Under the pieces are notes generated by a model, which made no database searches, was not told the origin of the DNA, and was given only the letters and a program-made list of their open reading frames with translations. Positions 26,443 to 34,667 of a DNA stretch of 64,000 bases are shown piece by piece. Numbering within the stretch: position 1 is the first letter of the stretch; each line of letters opens with the position of its first letter. The position numbers and the translations under genes are program-made. Where the stretch lies: NCBI RefSeq assembly GCF_003967515.1, contig NZ_BIFQ01000002.1, forward strand, positions 1,178,001 through 1,242,000, written 5' to 3'. The DNA is from Dictyobacter aurantiacus (GTDB taxonomy: Bacteria; Chloroflexota; Ktedonobacteria; Ktedonobacterales; Ktedonobacteraceae).

Positions 26443-27504
26443 TTAATAGTTACCGAAGTTGATCTTGATGGCACCATCGATATTGACAACCACGCCGACC
26501 TCATTTGAGTGGTTGTAACCGGTCTGGTAGATAGCAGGCCAGGTGTCCGTCGCGCCCTGGAAGGCGGGAGGATCATTGAGATACCAGCTCTGACCATTAT
26601 CATCGCTGACCGAGATCTGATTGGTCCCGCCAGAGCTAACCAGAATGCGACCAGACGAGAGTACCGTCACATAGGGGCCGCTCTGCTGGTTGGGCAGCGT
26701 ATAGCCCAGATCATTTGACCAGCTGGTGCCATCGTTAGAAAACTTGTAGTGGACATTGCAGTTATCGGTCCCACAGACCTCAAAGACCAGGATATACTGT
26801 CCGTTCGCCATGCGCGCAAAGCCCGGCATGCCCGGTCGAGCCGAACCGGGCTCGGCCGCCGCGTAGATCTCCGGTCCCCACGTCTGCCCCTCATCGCAAG
26901 AGACACGCTCAGACACGATCTGGCTGTAAGAAGGATTATCGTCCGCGTGCTTCTCGTTGGCATAGAAACCTGCCACGCAGCCATTGGGCAAGACATACAG
27001 GAAAGGCTCCCACAATCCGCGATCGAAGCGCCCATTGGAATTGGGATTGGTATCTAGCTGACTAACGAAGTTCCACTGGTAGCCGCCATCGGTACTCTTC
27101 ACGATCGGCAGGCCATACCAGTTCAGATCCGTCTGCCGGTTGCGCATGGCCATCAGGATATCGCCATTGGGCATCTGCACCATCTGCGACTGCTCCTGAA
27201 TATGGCCATCCGGTGAAGGGATCCAGCCAATCACGGTATAGGTCGGATTGGCTGGATTGCTGCGCGCCACCCGGATAATCGGCGAACCGCCCGCTGGATA
27301 TTCCGTATAGGTCACCAGATTGTCCCCTTGCTGGTCCCAGGGAAGCATACGTCCCCAACCCGGACTATTGGTAGAGCTGACGGTGCTGATTGTAAACCAG
27401 TTAATGGGGCCAGCGGCCTGCGCATCCGCGAATGGCGCGCAGGCGAACAGAAAACCGAACAGGGGCAAGAGTAGCACGCGCCATCGCTGTGTAAACTTTT
27501 GCAT
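26443..27504 (-). CDS. Secreted sialidase-fold glycosidase (GH93- or GH33-like)
   Basis: A 353-residue exported protein. The ATG at 27504 is chosen because AAGGAGAAT precedes it and it opens a signal peptide (MQKFTQRWRVLLLPLFGFLF, ending ADAQA). The mature part has four Asp-box-like repeats typical of six-bladed propellers: STDGGYQW, SCDEGQTW, SNDGTSW and SDDNGQSW. A GLWEPFLYVLPNG segment with a central Glu recalls GH93 exo-arabinanases better than GH33 sialidases, since no clear FRIP motif is seen. Together with GH43 and GH2 neighbours, arabinan or another plant polymer is a more likely target than sialic acid. The family choice is uncertain. Confidence 0.7.
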   Translation of the reverse strand: MQKFTQRWRVLLLPLFGFLFACAPFADAQAAGPINWFTISTVSSTNSPGWGRMLPWDQQGDNLVTYTEYPAGGSPIIRVARSNPANPTYTVIGWIPSPDGHIQEQSQMVQMPNGDILMAMRNRQTDLNWYGLPIVKSTDGGYQWNFVSQLDTNPNSNGRFDRGLWEPFLYVLPNGCVAGFYANEKHADDNPSYSQIVSERVSCDEGQTWGPEIYAAAEPGSARPGMPGFARMANGQYILVFEVCGTDNCNVHYKFSNDGTSWSNDLGYTLPNQQSGPYVTVLSSGRILVSSGGTNQISVSDDNGQSWYLNDPPAFQGATDTWPAIYQTGYNHSNEVGVVVNIDGAIKINFGNY

Positions 27505-27614
27505 AGAAATCCATTCTCCTTGTTCATAGGCTAGCGATATTCTCATCGTGAGTCACGCAATACAACAACAATATAAGCGAATGAAAGAAACCCGAGGGTA
27601 TCTTTCAGAACAAT

Positions 27615-29759
27615 TCATTCTCCAGTGATCTGAGAAAGGTCTTTTTCAGAGAAGGCATACCCCTCCTGTGATGCCTGCTGCCCTGCGGATAAAGGCTGAC
27701 TGGCCGGGGCCAGATCCAGAAAAGCATAGGCGCAGTTGTGACCATGCTCATCCTGTAACTGGACATGCAGACGACCACTAGCAGGCCCGGAAGGCAGGGT
27801 AAAGTTCAACAGCTGCCGGGTAGTAATCGTATATGGCTCGATATCTACCTTCACCCGGTTTACCCCTCCGCGCTCACCCTCCCACCAGCAAAGCAGATGG
27901 CCATGGATAGCCTGCCCACCCTGATGCGAGATCTGATAGGGAATCGACAATTCGGCCTGCTCCACCAGGTAATCCAGGCCCGGTTCATGTGGTACCAGAC
28001 CAAAGATAATAACCGTATCGGCATTTACTAGTCGAGGATCATAACCCAGCGGCTTGAGCTGGCGCCAGGCATCATAGAGGCCACAAAGCTCGTTTTCAAC
28101 ATCATAGAGCTCGGTATAGATGTAGCCGCTGATAGCCGCGTGCCGCCGCAGCTCCTGTGTCTGCCAGCGAAAATACCAGCCGCGCTCCTCATCGGTCCGG
28201 CCCGCGCCATATTCACCATTCAATAGAGGAATCTCCTGGTGTTCGTGGCCGGTAACGCACAACTGCGTCTCATACCAGTGGTCCACGCCCAGTTGGTGAC
28301 CAAACCAGGTGGTATTATCGCTAGCCAGGGCCGCAGTCACATCACGCCAGCGCTGATTATCCTCATCATAATAATGCCAGTCCAGCACATCGGTCTTGAC
28401 ATGGTTCCAACCGGAATCATCGAGAATGGGACGACTATGATCATGGGAGGCCAGCAGATCGTACGCCCGGATCACCGCCTCCTGCTTCTCCACATCCTGA
28501 CCGCTGCGCCAATCCAGCCCCCACTCCTCGTTATAGATACCCCACAGAATAATGGACGGATGGTTATGGTCGCGCTCCACCATCAGCGGCAACTGCGCTT
28601 CAAACAGGGCGGCCGCCTCCTCAGAGAAACGACCATAGCAGGGAGGCTCAGCCCACACCAGCAGGCCCAACTGATCGGCCCAGTAGAGCCAGAGCGGATC
28701 CTCCAGCTTGATATGTTTACGCATCAGATTAAAGCCTGCCTGCAGCGATATCTCGACATCCAGGCGCAGGGCATCATCATTGGGCGCGCTATAGCCGCTT
28801 TGCGGCCAGTAGCCCTGCTCCAACGCGCCGCGCACATAGAGCGGCTCGCCATTCAACAAGAGTCGCTTACCCCGCGTCTCAATCGAGCGCAGCCCGGTAT
28901 AGCACTTCACCTGATCAACGCCCGCACTGCTCGTCAACTTGAATGTCACAAAGTAGAGATGCGGGTCCTGCGGCGACCAGAGGCGGGGCTGCTCGACGGG
29001 CAAGGTCAAGCGCACAACGCGATCGTGAACGGGAACGCTCTGCGCTGGCATGCCTTCGAATTGAACGGAAAGAATGGAATTGGTCAGTGCTTCACCTGCA
29101 AGCTCCAGATGAGCCTCAATGGCCGTCAAATCCTGGGATGGAGACAGGTGCACGCGCTGAATAAACGTCTCTGGGCGCCCCTCCAGCCAGACCGTCTGCC
29201 AGATGCCGCTGCTGGCCGTAAACTGGCATTCATAATAATCATCGTTGGGACGGCTACGCTGCTTCCCATGCGGGATAGCGAGCTTATCCAGGGGCGCCTC
29301 AACGCGCACGATCAGCTCGCCAGCCCCATCGCGCAACGCATCAGTAATATCAAAGCTGAAAGGCAGATAGCCACCACTATGCTCGCCAATCCATAGACCA
29401 TTCACCCACACCTGGCATAGATAATGCACCGCGCCAAAATGCAGAATGGTGCGCTCACGCGCCCATTCCGCAGGACGCTGTATGCGCAGACGGTACCAGC
29501 CAACCGGCAGCCATTCCTGTCCAATCCCAGAAGCCATCGTCTCCCAGGCAAAGGGAACCTGAATTTGTTGCGCCCAACTGGCATGGCCAGGTTCTTCCCA
29601 GTGCTGCGCTAATCCCTGCTGATCGGGATCGGGCAAAAAGTCCCAGGAGCCATTTAAGCACAACCAGCGATGCGACCGATCAAAATCTGGACGAGGATAG
29701 GCTGAACGCTGCCCACGGGCCAGCCGCGATATGTTTTCTGGTTTAGAAGATATATGCAT
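27615..29759 (-). CDS. GH2-family glycoside hydrolase
   Basis: A 714-residue cytoplasmic enzyme with the GH2 layout: an N-terminal sugar-binding jelly roll (LNGSWDFLPDPDQQG to about 190, with VNGLWIGEHSGGYLPFSFDI), an immunoglobulin-like domain, and a TIM barrel. The acid/base Glu is in ILWGIYNEEWGLDW (the NE pair) and the nucleophile Glu is in LLNGEYGAG. No signal peptide is present. GH2 includes beta-galactosidases, beta-glucuronidases, beta-mannosidases and arabinopyranosidases; which one applies here is unknown. It starts 3 bases after the permease stop and would cleave the sugars brought in by the transporter encoded upstream. Confidence 0.9.
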   Translation of the reverse strand: MHISSKPENISRLARGQRSAYPRPDFDRSHRWLCLNGSWDFLPDPDQQGLAQHWEEPGHASWAQQIQVPFAWETMASGIGQEWLPVGWYRLRIQRPAEWARERTILHFGAVHYLCQVWVNGLWIGEHSGGYLPFSFDITDALRDGAGELIVRVEAPLDKLAIPHGKQRSRPNDDYYECQFTASSGIWQTVWLEGRPETFIQRVHLSPSQDLTAIEAHLELAGEALTNSILSVQFEGMPAQSVPVHDRVVRLTLPVEQPRLWSPQDPHLYFVTFKLTSSAGVDQVKCYTGLRSIETRGKRLLLNGEPLYVRGALEQGYWPQSGYSAPNDDALRLDVEISLQAGFNLMRKHIKLEDPLWLYWADQLGLLVWAEPPCYGRFSEEAAALFEAQLPLMVERDHNHPSIILWGIYNEEWGLDWRSGQDVEKQEAVIRAYDLLASHDHSRPILDDSGWNHVKTDVLDWHYYDEDNQRWRDVTAALASDNTTWFGHQLGVDHWYETQLCVTGHEHQEIPLLNGEYGAGRTDEERGWYFRWQTQELRRHAAISGYIYTELYDVENELCGLYDAWRQLKPLGYDPRLVNADTVIIFGLVPHEPGLDYLVEQAELSIPYQISHQGGQAIHGHLLCWWEGERGGVNRVKVDIEPYTITTRQLLNFTLPSGPASGRLHVQLQDEHGHNCAYAFLDLAPASQPLSAGQQASQEGYAFSEKDLSQITGE

Positions 29760-29762
29760 AAA

Positions 29763-30686
29763 CTATCCCTTGACACTCCCGGCCAGCATGCCGCTGACAA
29801 ACTGGCGCTGCAGAGCGATAAACAGGACCAGGACCGGAAGCGTAGCCACCGTACTGGCGGCCATAATCATGCCCCAGGCATCATGGCCGGTCGTCCCCGG
29901 ACTCGAATTATTAATCTGGGTTGCCAGGTTCGACAGCATCACCTGCAGGGTCTGCATCGAATCGGACCCCGTAACGATCACCGGCCAGACAAAATCATTG
30001 TAGATGCCCAGAAAGGTCATAATCGCCAGTGCCGCCAGCGCCGGCCGCATCAGCGGCAGAACGATACGCCAGTACATACCGAACGGGGTACACCCATCCA
30101 CTTTGGCTGCCTCCAGCAGTTCATTCGGCACATCCGCGATCTGCTGCCGCGTCCAGAAAATGGCAAAGGCATTGACCAGTCCGGGCGCGATCAATCCCTG
30201 GTAGGTATCAACCCAGTTGAGGGCGCCCATCTCCAACAAGAGGGGAAGGATCATCGCGATGGCAGGGACCATCATGGTCGAGAGTACAAAGGCGAACAGA
30301 AATTTCTTGCCCCGGAACTGAAACTTGGCAAAGGCAAAACCGGCCAGGGGACAAAAGAGCATAGTCGCGCCTCCTTGCAGGATCAGCACGATAAAGGTAT
30401 TCTGAAATCCGACCCACATCGGCACGGCAGCGAGCAAAGCGGTATAGTTATGAAAAGAGAGTGTATGCAGATCCAGACCCAGCGGGGTCGTAGCGATCTC
30501 GCTACCCGGCTTCAAAGACGAAACAAACATCCAGGCCAGTGGGAAAATCGTTACCAACGCGGCAATAGCCAGCGCGATATAGACCAGCACACTACTAAAC
30601 TGGAAGTGACGGCGACGTATACCAGACGAGCCAGTGAGCACCTGGCGAGCCGTCTTGTCATAGGACTGTGAAGTTGTTACAGCCAT
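29763..30686 (-). CDS. Sugar ABC transporter permease (MalG-like)
   Basis: A 307-residue inner-membrane permease with six helices. The first helix lies at about residues 33-55 after a cytoplasmic tail. The EAA loop that contacts the ATPase is ELLEAAKVDGCTPFGMYWRI near residue 190. It is the second of two permeases of a CUT1-type carbohydrate importer, starting 1 base after the end of the first (MalF-like) gene, and is followed by the GH2 gene. No ATPase gene is present in the locus, so it must share a general MsmK/UgpC-type ATPase encoded elsewhere, as is common for CUT1 systems. Confidence 0.92.
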   Translation of the reverse strand: MAVTTSQSYDKTARQVLTGSSGIRRRHFQFSSVLVYIALAIAALVTIFPLAWMFVSSLKPGSEIATTPLGLDLHTLSFHNYTALLAAVPMWVGFQNTFIVLILQGGATMLFCPLAGFAFAKFQFRGKKFLFAFVLSTMMVPAIAMILPLLLEMGALNWVDTYQGLIAPGLVNAFAIFWTRQQIADVPNELLEAAKVDGCTPFGMYWRIVLPLMRPALAALAIMTFLGIYNDFVWPVIVTGSDSMQTLQVMLSNLATQINNSSPGTTGHDAWGMIMAASTVATLPVLVLFIALQRQFVSGMLAGSVKG

Positions 30687-30687
30687 C

Positions 30688-31632
30688 CTACCTCTCCTCT
30701 CCAGCTCGCAAGAAGCGCAGCATAAACAGCGAAAGCAGAACCAGTAAAATTGTCAGCAGAAACGAATTGGCGGCACCGGTGCCAAAGTCAGAATTGGCGA
30801 TATAGGAATTGAGCAGATAACCGGCGGTCGTCGTCGAATTATAGGGACCACCATTCGTCAACACCTTTGGCTCGGCAAACATCTGCACCACACCCAGCGT
30901 GCTAAAGACCACCAGAAAACCAACGGTGCGGCGCAGCAGAGGCAGCGTAAGCGCAAAGAACTGCCGTACCGCTCCGGCGCCATCGATTGAGGCGGCCTCA
31001 TAATATTCCGCCGGAATCGCCTGGATCGCAGCCAGCATCGTCAGCACCGCGAAGGCACTCCCTCCCCACAACACCAGCAGAGCCAGGGTTGGCTTGGCCC
31101 ACTCACTGGTCGTCAACCAACCGATCGAGGGCAGATGTACTATATGCAAGAGCGTATTGACCGCCCCGAAATCCTGATCGAACAGCACCAGCCAGACCTG
31201 GGCAATCGCCACCAGAGGCACCACATAAGACAGCAGCATAGAGGTGCGGAAAAAACCGCGCAGACGCAGTCCAGGCAAGGACAGCAAGGCAGCGATCACC
31301 ACAGCCACCAGCACGCGCACCGGCACAATCAAAAACCACAGCACAGCTGAATTTCCCAACGACTGCCAGAACGAGCTATCCGTCAACAAAAAGGTATAGT
31401 TATCCAGGCCGATGAAGCGAGGATCAGCATCGCCGTGCCAATGGGTAAAGCTTAAAAAGAGCGAATAGAAAAACGGAAACAGCGAAAAAGCGCAAAAGAA
31501 AATCACAAAAGGCGCGATAAATAGATAGGGCGAGAAGCTACCACCTAGCCAGCGACGCAACCGTTCCAACGGCGAACGAGAAGGCATAGGAGAAGGGGTA
31601 GCAGAGCCTGGCCGGGATGTAGCGACAGCCAT
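30688..31632 (-). CDS. Sugar ABC transporter permease (MalF-like)
   Basis: A 314-residue permease. The ATG at 31632 (MAVATSRPG) is preferred to the longer frame from 31695 because GGGAGGAG stands about 10 bases before it. Six membrane helices follow a cytoplasmic, Arg/Pro-rich tail. The first helix is in FSPYLFIAPFVIFFCAFSLF. The EAA loop is EYYEAASIDGAGAVRQFFAL near residue 225. It sits between the substrate-binding protein gene (87 bp upstream) and the second permease, in the usual CUT1 order. Confidence 0.92.
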   Translation of the reverse strand: MAVATSRPGSATPSPMPSRSPLERLRRWLGGSFSPYLFIAPFVIFFCAFSLFPFFYSLFLSFTHWHGDADPRFIGLDNYTFLLTDSSFWQSLGNSAVLWFLIVPVRVLVAVVIAALLSLPGLRLRGFFRTSMLLSYVVPLVAIAQVWLVLFDQDFGAVNTLLHIVHLPSIGWLTTSEWAKPTLALLVLWGGSAFAVLTMLAAIQAIPAEYYEAASIDGAGAVRQFFALTLPLLRRTVGFLVVFSTLGVVQMFAEPKVLTNGGPYNSTTTAGYLLNSYIANSDFGTGAANSFLLTILLVLLSLFMLRFLRAGEER

Positions 31633-31719
31633 AACAGAAAAACTCCTCCCTGAGGGTAAAGAGGACTCATAACGATATGAGCCCTCCCAGGCCATGACCT
31701 GTAGATAAGCACGCGGCTC

Positions 31720-33108
31720 CTACTGGCGGGCAACAAGTTTGGTCTGGATATCATCCGAAGACTTCTGCAGCACCTGTTGCGGCGTCAGCTGCCCATCCAG
31801 CATACGCTGAACATTGGTGCCAAAGTAGGGTACAGCCTGGTTGTACCAGGGGGCAATATAGAAGTTGCCGGGGATATCTTTGACGGTACCGGTCACTGTT
31901 TGCCACAAATTCTGTCCACCCAGACCCTCAGAATTCTTATACAGCTGTGTCCCAAGCGCGGGCATATACGAAGGGATTGAAGTATTGATGCCACCGGGAT
32001 AGACTTTATTGGGTCCATAGACGGCGCTATAGCCCTCTTTACTGAAGACCAGGTGCTCATAGAAGAGCCACGCCAGGTGAGGATTCTTCGCCTTTTTCGG
32101 GATGATAAACGAGCTACCACCCATCACGGCCCCACGGGCCCCACCTTTGGTCCAGGCGGGCAGAGGCATGGCGCGCCACTTCCCTTTGGTCTTCTTAAAG
32201 AGCAGATCAGGACCATACACAGCCCAGACCGCCCAGGGATAGAACGCCACCTGATTGTTCTCGATCGCCGCCACATCACCGGGGCTATAATACGTCTCGC
32301 GCGTCCCCAGGTTCTGATCGCGTACCGTCTTCAAGAATTTCATGATATTGAGATAGGCCGGCGTATTGATCTGCAGCTTACCACTGGCATCCACCATGCT
32401 GGTCCCCTGCTGGTTAGCAAACATCTCAACCCACAACTGCGTCAGGCCGGGATCCTGTTCCAGGTGTACCGGCTTACAGGAGGGACCGAACTTCGTCTGC
32501 ACCTTTTTGGCGGCCGCGATCAGATCATCATAGGTCTGAATCGACGTAGGATCGACGCCGGCCTCCTGTAACATATCCTCGCGATAGTACAGCAGCCCTG
32601 GATCAAGGTCCCAGGGGATACCAACGATGCGATTATTATGGGTATTGACACGCAACTTAAACGGAACAATGTCTTTCACGTACGGCTGAATCCAGTCCGT
32701 AATATCGTAGTAGTGCGAAGCCAGCGTTGGCAGGTTATTATCCTCGTAGAAAGAGCCATCCGGCACATTAACGCCGGTATTGAGGGTCGTGGGCAGCTTC
32801 GCATCGACATCTACCGATACATGCTTCACCTTGATTTTGGGGTACTTCTTGTTGAAGCTCTCAATGGTAGCATCAAACACCTGGAACAGATCACCTGAGC
32901 GATCCCAGATAGTCACGGTACCTTCATTAGCGGTCGCATTGCCGCTAGCCGCCCCTCCAGTTGAAGGCGACCCGCAAGCCGCCAGCAAGCCGCCAGCAGC
33001 GGCGAACGCTCCAACAGTAGCGGAGGACTTAATAAAAGAGCGTCGTGAGATAGCATACTGAGATGAGAGGGCATCCCATGGCTTAAAAATATCCTGTTGT
33101 TTCGACAT
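31720..33108 (-). CDS. Sugar ABC transporter substrate-binding lipoprotein with Tat signal
   Basis: A 462-residue extracytoplasmic binding protein of the SBP_bac_1 type. The N-terminus combines a twin-arginine motif (SRRSFIKSS, Arg22-Arg23) with a lipobox (LLAAC, Cys45), so it is probably exported folded through Tat and anchored as a lipoprotein. The mature part has the two-lobe pattern of oligosaccharide-binding proteins, starting GTVTIWDRSGDLFQVFDATI. It is the first gene of the glycan operon, behind a 527-bp regulatory region shared with the divergent LacI gene. The ligand is unknown but should be an oligosaccharide cleaved by the three hydrolases encoded downstream. Confidence 0.92.
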   Translation of the reverse strand: MSKQQDIFKPWDALSSQYAISRRSFIKSSATVGAFAAAGGLLAACGSPSTGGAASGNATANEGTVTIWDRSGDLFQVFDATIESFNKKYPKIKVKHVSVDVDAKLPTTLNTGVNVPDGSFYEDNNLPTLASHYYDITDWIQPYVKDIVPFKLRVNTHNNRIVGIPWDLDPGLLYYREDMLQEAGVDPTSIQTYDDLIAAAKKVQTKFGPSCKPVHLEQDPGLTQLWVEMFANQQGTSMVDASGKLQINTPAYLNIMKFLKTVRDQNLGTRETYYSPGDVAAIENNQVAFYPWAVWAVYGPDLLFKKTKGKWRAMPLPAWTKGGARGAVMGGSSFIIPKKAKNPHLAWLFYEHLVFSKEGYSAVYGPNKVYPGGINTSIPSYMPALGTQLYKNSEGLGGQNLWQTVTGTVKDIPGNFYIAPWYNQAVPYFGTNVQRMLDGQLTPQQVLQKSSDDIQTKLVARQ

Positions 33109-33318
33109 CCGTGTTCATCCCTTCCCTCATAACGAGAAATACTGGAAGTTCCATGCTACAGTGCATAAATAAAGACGAATTAAACAAATAAAGAGGCAAA
33201 CTCATACTGATGTCCAGACATAATCCAATATCGTGGTCATGCCTACACTGCACAATAACGAAAAGCTGGCAGACAGGCAACGTCCTTGCCTGATATATGC
33301 CGCTGATCAGCAGAGCTC

Positions 33319-33332
33319 GTTCAACGTTGAAC
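33319..33332. promoter_or_regulatory. LacI-family operator upstream of the glycan operon
   Basis: GTTCAACGTTGAAC is a perfect 14-bp palindrome with central CG, the standard form of LacI-family operators. It lies 211 bp upstream of the binding-protein start and 304 bp from the divergent LacI start. Control by that LacI protein is inferred. Confidence 0.6.
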
Positions 33333-33416
33333 GTAGTATAACATCCAAAAAACGTGCCTGTCAAGGATTCAGTGAAACAATTTTCTCGCCGGGCGGGTCA
33401 GACGCTCCCCTTGCTA

Positions 33417-33538
33417 GTATGCGTAAGCGTCTCTTACAGGCGTCCGCATGCGCGGCCGCCTCGTTTATAAGTTGTGGTGAATGATGCAAATGCCGCGCCA
33501 TGGCGCGGCATTTGCATCATTCACCACAACTTATAAAC
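33417..33538 (+). repeat. Composite hairpin element, copy 4 (76-bp perfect palindrome)
   Basis: The 5' module TAGTATGCGTAAGCGTCTC leads to the core GCGTCCGCATGCGCGGCCGC (33440-33459). The palindrome has 37-base arms (33463-33499 and 33502-33538) with only AT between them and no mismatch. No 3' tail motif is present; the sequence continues directly into the LacI promoter. It lies between divergent genes, so it is not the terminator of either. Confidence 0.8.
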
Positions 33539-33557
33539 ATAAAGGAAAAACAATAAG

Positions 33558-33587
33558 TTGACACGACATAAATAGGGATGCTACTAT
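33558..33587 (+). promoter_or_regulatory. Promoter of the LacI gene
   Basis: TTGACA (33558-33563) and TACTAT (33582-33587) are 18 bases apart, the same hexamers and spacing as at the RHH-VOC gene. The transcript would start near 33595, about 40 bases before the start codon. Confidence 0.65.
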
Positions 33588-33635
33588 CTTGGCAAAAATA
33601 TAAAGCTGAGTAAGAGAAGGAATGGCAAAACGACC

Positions 33636-34661
33636 GTGAGAGTGCATTTAAAAGATATCGCGGCTTATACCGGCGTCTCGATAAAGACTGTCTCCAATGT
33701 AGTCAACGGTAATTATGATCATGTGGGACCGGAGACGCGGGCGCTGGTACTCGATGCCATCAAAAAGTTGAATTATCAGCCGAATAACGCGGCCCGTCAT
33801 CTGCGTAAGGCCCAGGTGAATGTGCTGGCCTACGCCTTCCCGGATCTATCCAACCCCTATTTTGCCGATATCGGTCACGCCATCGCTACTGAAGCAGCCA
33901 GGCGCAACTACACGGTCCTGCTGGATTACACCTTCTCAGAACGCGACAAAGAGCTCAATATATTGACCGGGATGAGCCCCCATCTCATCGATGGCTTGAT
34001 TCTGGACTCACACGCGCTTGATGTAGAAGACATAGGCCAGATAAAAACGAGCGGTCCAATTGTCCTGCTTGGTGAAAGGCTGTTTGGCGCGCCGCTGGAC
34101 CACGTGCTCATCGACAATACAGCAGCAGCGTATACAGCCACCAGACACCTGATCGAACGGGGGAAACGCAGAATCGCCGCCATCGGAGTCCAGAAGGCAC
34201 GGAGTGAGGCCCCATCGCTACGTCTGCAGGGCTTTATGCGGGCGCTAACGGAATCTCATCTACCCATAGACCAATCGCTCCTCATGGATGGGGGGCTATG
34301 GCACCGGCCCGACGGTGCGGCAGCTATGCAAGCGCTGCTCGCGCGTCCCCGCGAGGAGTGGCCCGATGCCATCTTCTGCTTCAACGACCTGATGGCACTC
34401 GGCGCTATCTCTGTACTGGGAGCGGCTGGGTGTCGTATTCCAGAGGATATCGCCGTCATCGGTATTGATGACATTGAAGACGGGCGCTACGCCAACCCAC
34501 CCCTCAGCAGCATCGAGCCAGACAAGCAGGAGATGGCACGCATCGCGGTCCAATTGCTGCTCGGACGTATCACGGGGCGACGTACACAGGAGCCAGAATC
34601 AATCTATGTACCATTTCGTCTGCACGCGCGCGCCAGCACCATGGGATGCAAGACCGATTAA
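33636..34661 (+). CDS. LacI-family transcriptional regulator
   Basis: A 341-residue repressor. Residues 1-55 carry the LacI helix-turn-helix and hinge helix (VHLKDIAAYTGVSIKTVSNV, then LNYQPNNAARHLRKA). Residues about 60-335 form the periplasmic-binding-like effector domain, ending IVIGIDD-type (VIGIDDIEDGRYANPPLSSI). The start is GTG at 33636; the ribosome site AGAAGG is 15 bases away, rather far. A five-codon frame starting at ATG 33622 ends across this GTG (GTGA), so reinitiation may help. It is divergent from the sugar transporter operon with a CG-centred operator between, so it most likely represses that operon. Confidence 0.93.
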   Translation: MRVHLKDIAAYTGVSIKTVSNVVNGNYDHVGPETRALVLDAIKKLNYQPNNAARHLRKAQVNVLAYAFPDLSNPYFADIGHAIATEAARRNYTVLLDYTFSERDKELNILTGMSPHLIDGLILDSHALDVEDIGQIKTSGPIVLLGERLFGAPLDHVLIDNTAAAYTATRHLIERGKRRIAAIGVQKARSEAPSLRLQGFMRALTESHLPIDQSLLMDGGLWHRPDGAAAMQALLARPREEWPDAIFCFNDLMALGAISVLGAAGCRIPEDIAVIGIDDIEDGRYANPPLSSIEPDKQEMARIAVQLLLGRITGRRTQEPESIYVPFRLHARASTMGCKTD

Positions 34662-34667
34662 AATCAG

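Larger units (their letters stand above)
33109..33635. other. Divergent regulatory region of the glycan locus
   Basis: 527 bp between the transporter operon and the LacI gene. It holds the operator at 33319, hairpin copy 4 at 33417-33538 and the LacI promoter at 33558. No gene is supported inside it. Confidence 0.6.

Noticed and set aside
26443-27504. True sialidase for sialic acid use
   Set aside because: Asp boxes alone do not prove GH33; no FRIP motif, no sialic acid lyase or transporter nearby, and the neighbours are GH43 and GH2.
28239-29396. 385-codon frame opposite the GH2 gene
   Set aside because: It is a shadow frame: the minus strand carries a complete GH2 enzyme with both catalytic Glu residues in the same stretch.
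29754-30671. 305-codon frame opposite the MalG-like permease
   Set aside because: The product is Gln/His/Arg-rich with no fold, while the other strand encodes a clear permease with an EAA loop.
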